Positions 61,736 to 64,000 of a stretch of 64,000 nt of DNA are shown in pieces. The position numbers were made by a program, and so were the translations under genes. This DNA comes from Lutjanus erythropterus. Its lineage: Eukaryota > Chordata > Actinopteri > Lutjaniformes > Lutjanidae. The notes below the pieces were generated by a model, which was given only the letters and a program-made list of their open reading frames with translations, made no database searches and had not been told where the DNA came from. Every line of letters begins with the position of its first letter. The first letter of the stretch is position 1. The stretch spans positions 40,106,320 to 40,170,319 of the forward strand of contig CM034600.1 of NCBI GenBank assembly GCA_020091685.1. The letters run 5' to 3'.

Positions 61736-61913
61736 AATAGAGATGCAAAACTGGTATAAAGAAACACCAAATAACCACAGAGAGACACGTAACAACCACA
61801 AAGGGACACAAAACAACGACGGAGACACTAAATGACCCTGTTTTTAATGTTGCAGACTGGCCACCGGACAATATGGATGAAACATGGACCAGTCTTAATT
61901 CAGAGGAGAAAGA

Positions 61914-61947
61914 ACGACTTTATTAATCCCTCTTGGGGGAAATTCTT
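61914..61947 (+). mobile_element. retroelement-like 3' tail (TTTATTAATCCC...GGGGGAAATTC)
   Basis: ACTTTATTAATCCCTCTTGG followed by GGGAAATTC resembles the very common teleost interspersed-repeat tail of the TTTATTGATCCC type. Only the tail is recognisable. A second fragment of the same kind lies at about 37045-37085. Confidence 0.5.
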
Positions 61948-64000
61948 TTTTTTTTCACTCCATTGTTAATTATTTTACACACACACACGTCTGTAGACAC
62001 ACACGTGTAACACAGCAGCAGGCCTGTGCACATTAAAGTTCAGTGGCAGTTACAGCTTCCTGTTTTGAGATCGTTTGAAGTTATTAAACCCATAAATAAA
62101 TAAAAACACATGATGCTCTTAATTAAAAATCTGAGAAACATCTTAAATCAGAAACAGGACGGGTTCACGTGGACGTCAGTCCTTTATCGATCGTTTCCTT
62201 CCTGTTTCTAACGTCCCCCGACAGACACACACAGCTGAAATCCTGTTCATGTGTTTAAGATGAAGATATGAAGCTGCAGGTTATTAAAGATGGTTTTTAT
62301 GATGAGCGTCCTCAGTCTGCAGAGGAAAAACACAGCCGGCCGTCTCTCTCTTTATTTCTCCCTCTGCGTTCTTCATTCAATAAAGCAGCCACAATAAAGT
62401 TTCCTCTGAAACTGCTCTTCGTCAGATGAAAAGTTATTGTCGTGGGTTTATTGCATAAAGTCCACGGTGGGAGCAATAAAACTTTTCCTTCCTCAGGTTT
62501 GGTTTGAATCACAGTTAAGTCTGATCCAGGCAGTTTAACCTCTGCAACCCTGAACTGAACTGAACTACTGTCTGATTTATTTTGAACAAACTCCAACTGT
62601 TTGTCCAAGAGCTCAAATTCTAGAGAAGATTAAAGACCAAAGATATGAAATATGTCAGGCTGAATTCTGATGAAATGTGTCTAAAATGATGGAGTTAGTG
62701 TTACATTTCATTTTCTTGAATTCTGCAGCATGTCGACGTTTATAAAAAAAATTGCTGAGGAGATTAATTCTTCTGTTTGACTGTGTATGAGTCTGATATA
62801 AACAGTTAAACAGCTCCTTTTCTCATAATATATGAGACCAAATAATGTCTCCTTTATAACAGTTAAGAATGCACATAAAATAAGAGTAAAATGTCAATTA
62901 AACTAAGAATAAAAGTGAAACTGTGACTGCTGACAAAACTGTGACTAAAACTAACATTTTGTCAAAACACTTGGAATAAAACTAAATTAAAATCAAGAGC
63001 TTAAGTTTTACTGCAGACAGACACGGTCAGAGATGAAGAAGAGTCACGTGTTTCCCTCAGGAGGTGGTGGAGACCAAAAACAGAGCTGAAAGACACTGAC
63101 GATCAGACTTACATCCATCAGGTGATACAAACACGACTCTGCTGGGTTGATCATGTCGATGTGCAGCTGAATGTTAACATGTTTCTATGATAACGAGTCA
63201 GAGCTGCGTGTCAAACTGACTTCCTCTGAGTGTTTCACAGATCAGGTGGAAACACAGCCTTTATATACACCACAAGATGGCCGAAACTTTGTCAGTCATC
63301 CAATGAGAGGTGGCCTTTACAGGATGCTCCACCTCCAGTACAGAAATTTCAAAATAAAAGTGCATGACAAGATGTTGCATAAACAGTAAAAATCCCAACA
63401 TGATCACAAAAAAAAGTTTTAGCAGCAGTATTTGCTTACTTTATAATCTTACTCTTGTTTTCTGTGCATTAAAATATGATTTAATTAAGGCACCGTCCCT
63501 CTGATGACGTTTGATGGAGGAAACTTCTCGACCACAGGGACTTTCATACATTTGATTTATATTTTCATGTATTGTTGGACTGAATTCAGAGAAGAATTAA
63601 TGAAGTTAATTTAATTTTGTGACAGGCTGCTACATCACTATATTTATTCACAGTATTTTTCACTGTGACTTTCTTTACTAAACCAATTTATGCATGCAGT
63701 GCATTTGTACTTGAGCCAATAAAACACAGAATTACAATCAGGCCTACACACGATTACACTTTGGTGCAAAAGACTTTCATAATTCAACTCCTGACAGCAG
63801 CGAATGAGGTTTTGTCGGCGAAACAATACAACAGTATGAAAACAGCCGAGTTAAGAAATGTACTTTAGTCATCAGTATAATTACACCGATTTACACTGAC
63901 AGCAGCGAGTCGTCACTCATTATATAACCAGACTTTTTAAGTGCTGCTGTTGGTTGAAAGCTGCATTTGAAATTTATTTTTCTTCATGTTGGGGGGGTTT

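Larger units (their letters stand above)
59341..64000. other. upstream flank of kcnd1, no gene found
   Basis: Contains CT-rich runs near 59728-59775, a long purine-rich tract (60130-60860), the 21-bp minisatellite (61140-61735), a fish-repeat tail at about 61914-61947, and AT-rich sequence to the right edge. A compact non-repeat block lies at about 62320-62490. The long open frames in the tract and minisatellite are low-complexity artefacts. No exon, tRNA or other RNA gene was recognised. Confidence 0.7.

Noticed and set aside
61000-61828. 245- and 279-codon open frames on opposite strands
   Set aside because: Produced by the 21-bp tandem repeat, which is in codon register; composition is pure repeat.

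Overview
The window is vertebrate, almost certainly teleost, nuclear DNA. It carries a split gene with GT-AG introns, very many (CA)n/(GT)n arrays, and dispersed repeats that resemble well-known fish families. I recognise one protein-coding gene: kcnd1 (Kv4.1, Shal-type voltage-gated potassium channel), on the minus strand. It enters near 59 kb and runs off the left edge.

Five coding exons can be placed. Exon 1 is 58839-58994 (residues 1-52), exon 2 is 53367-53612 (53-134), exon 3 is 49453-50165 (135-371 plus two bases of codon 372), exon 4 is 3366-3528 (end of the filter, S6) and exon 5 is 2398-2481 (28 residues of the C-tail). Every junction is GT-AG and the frame is kept throughout. The rest of the cytoplasmic C-terminus, including the conserved HHHLLHCLEKTT stretch, is not in the window and must lie beyond its left edge. 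Family-member choice rests on Kv4.1-type residues ([51 protein letters not shown]).

Layout from right to left: 64.0-59.3 kb is upstream flank with a long polypurine tract and a 21-bp minisatellite. 59.3-59.0 kb is a GC-rich presumed promoter and leader with short upstream ORFs and a G-quadruplex motif. 59.0-49.4 kb holds exons 1-3 with two introns inside the region that mammalian Kv4 genes keep as one large exon. 49.4-3.5 kb is a single ~46-kb intron that splits the glycine codon of the GYG selectivity filter. 3.5-2.4 kb holds exons 4 and 5. 2.4-0 kb is intron.

The large intron contains no gene I can support. It holds CA/GT, GATA, GGA and GGAGA arrays, minisatellites of 9, 10, 52 and ~46 bp, non-autonomous DNA-transposon-like elements with terminal inverted repeats, a LINE reverse-transcriptase fragment, and a ~1-kb dispersed repeat whose inverted copy lies in intron 1.

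The most striking feature is exon 5. It is an in-frame 84-nt exon lying between a (UG)29 tract 45 nt upstream and an (AC)26 tract that starts at donor position +6. These tracts are complementary and could fold the exon into a loop.
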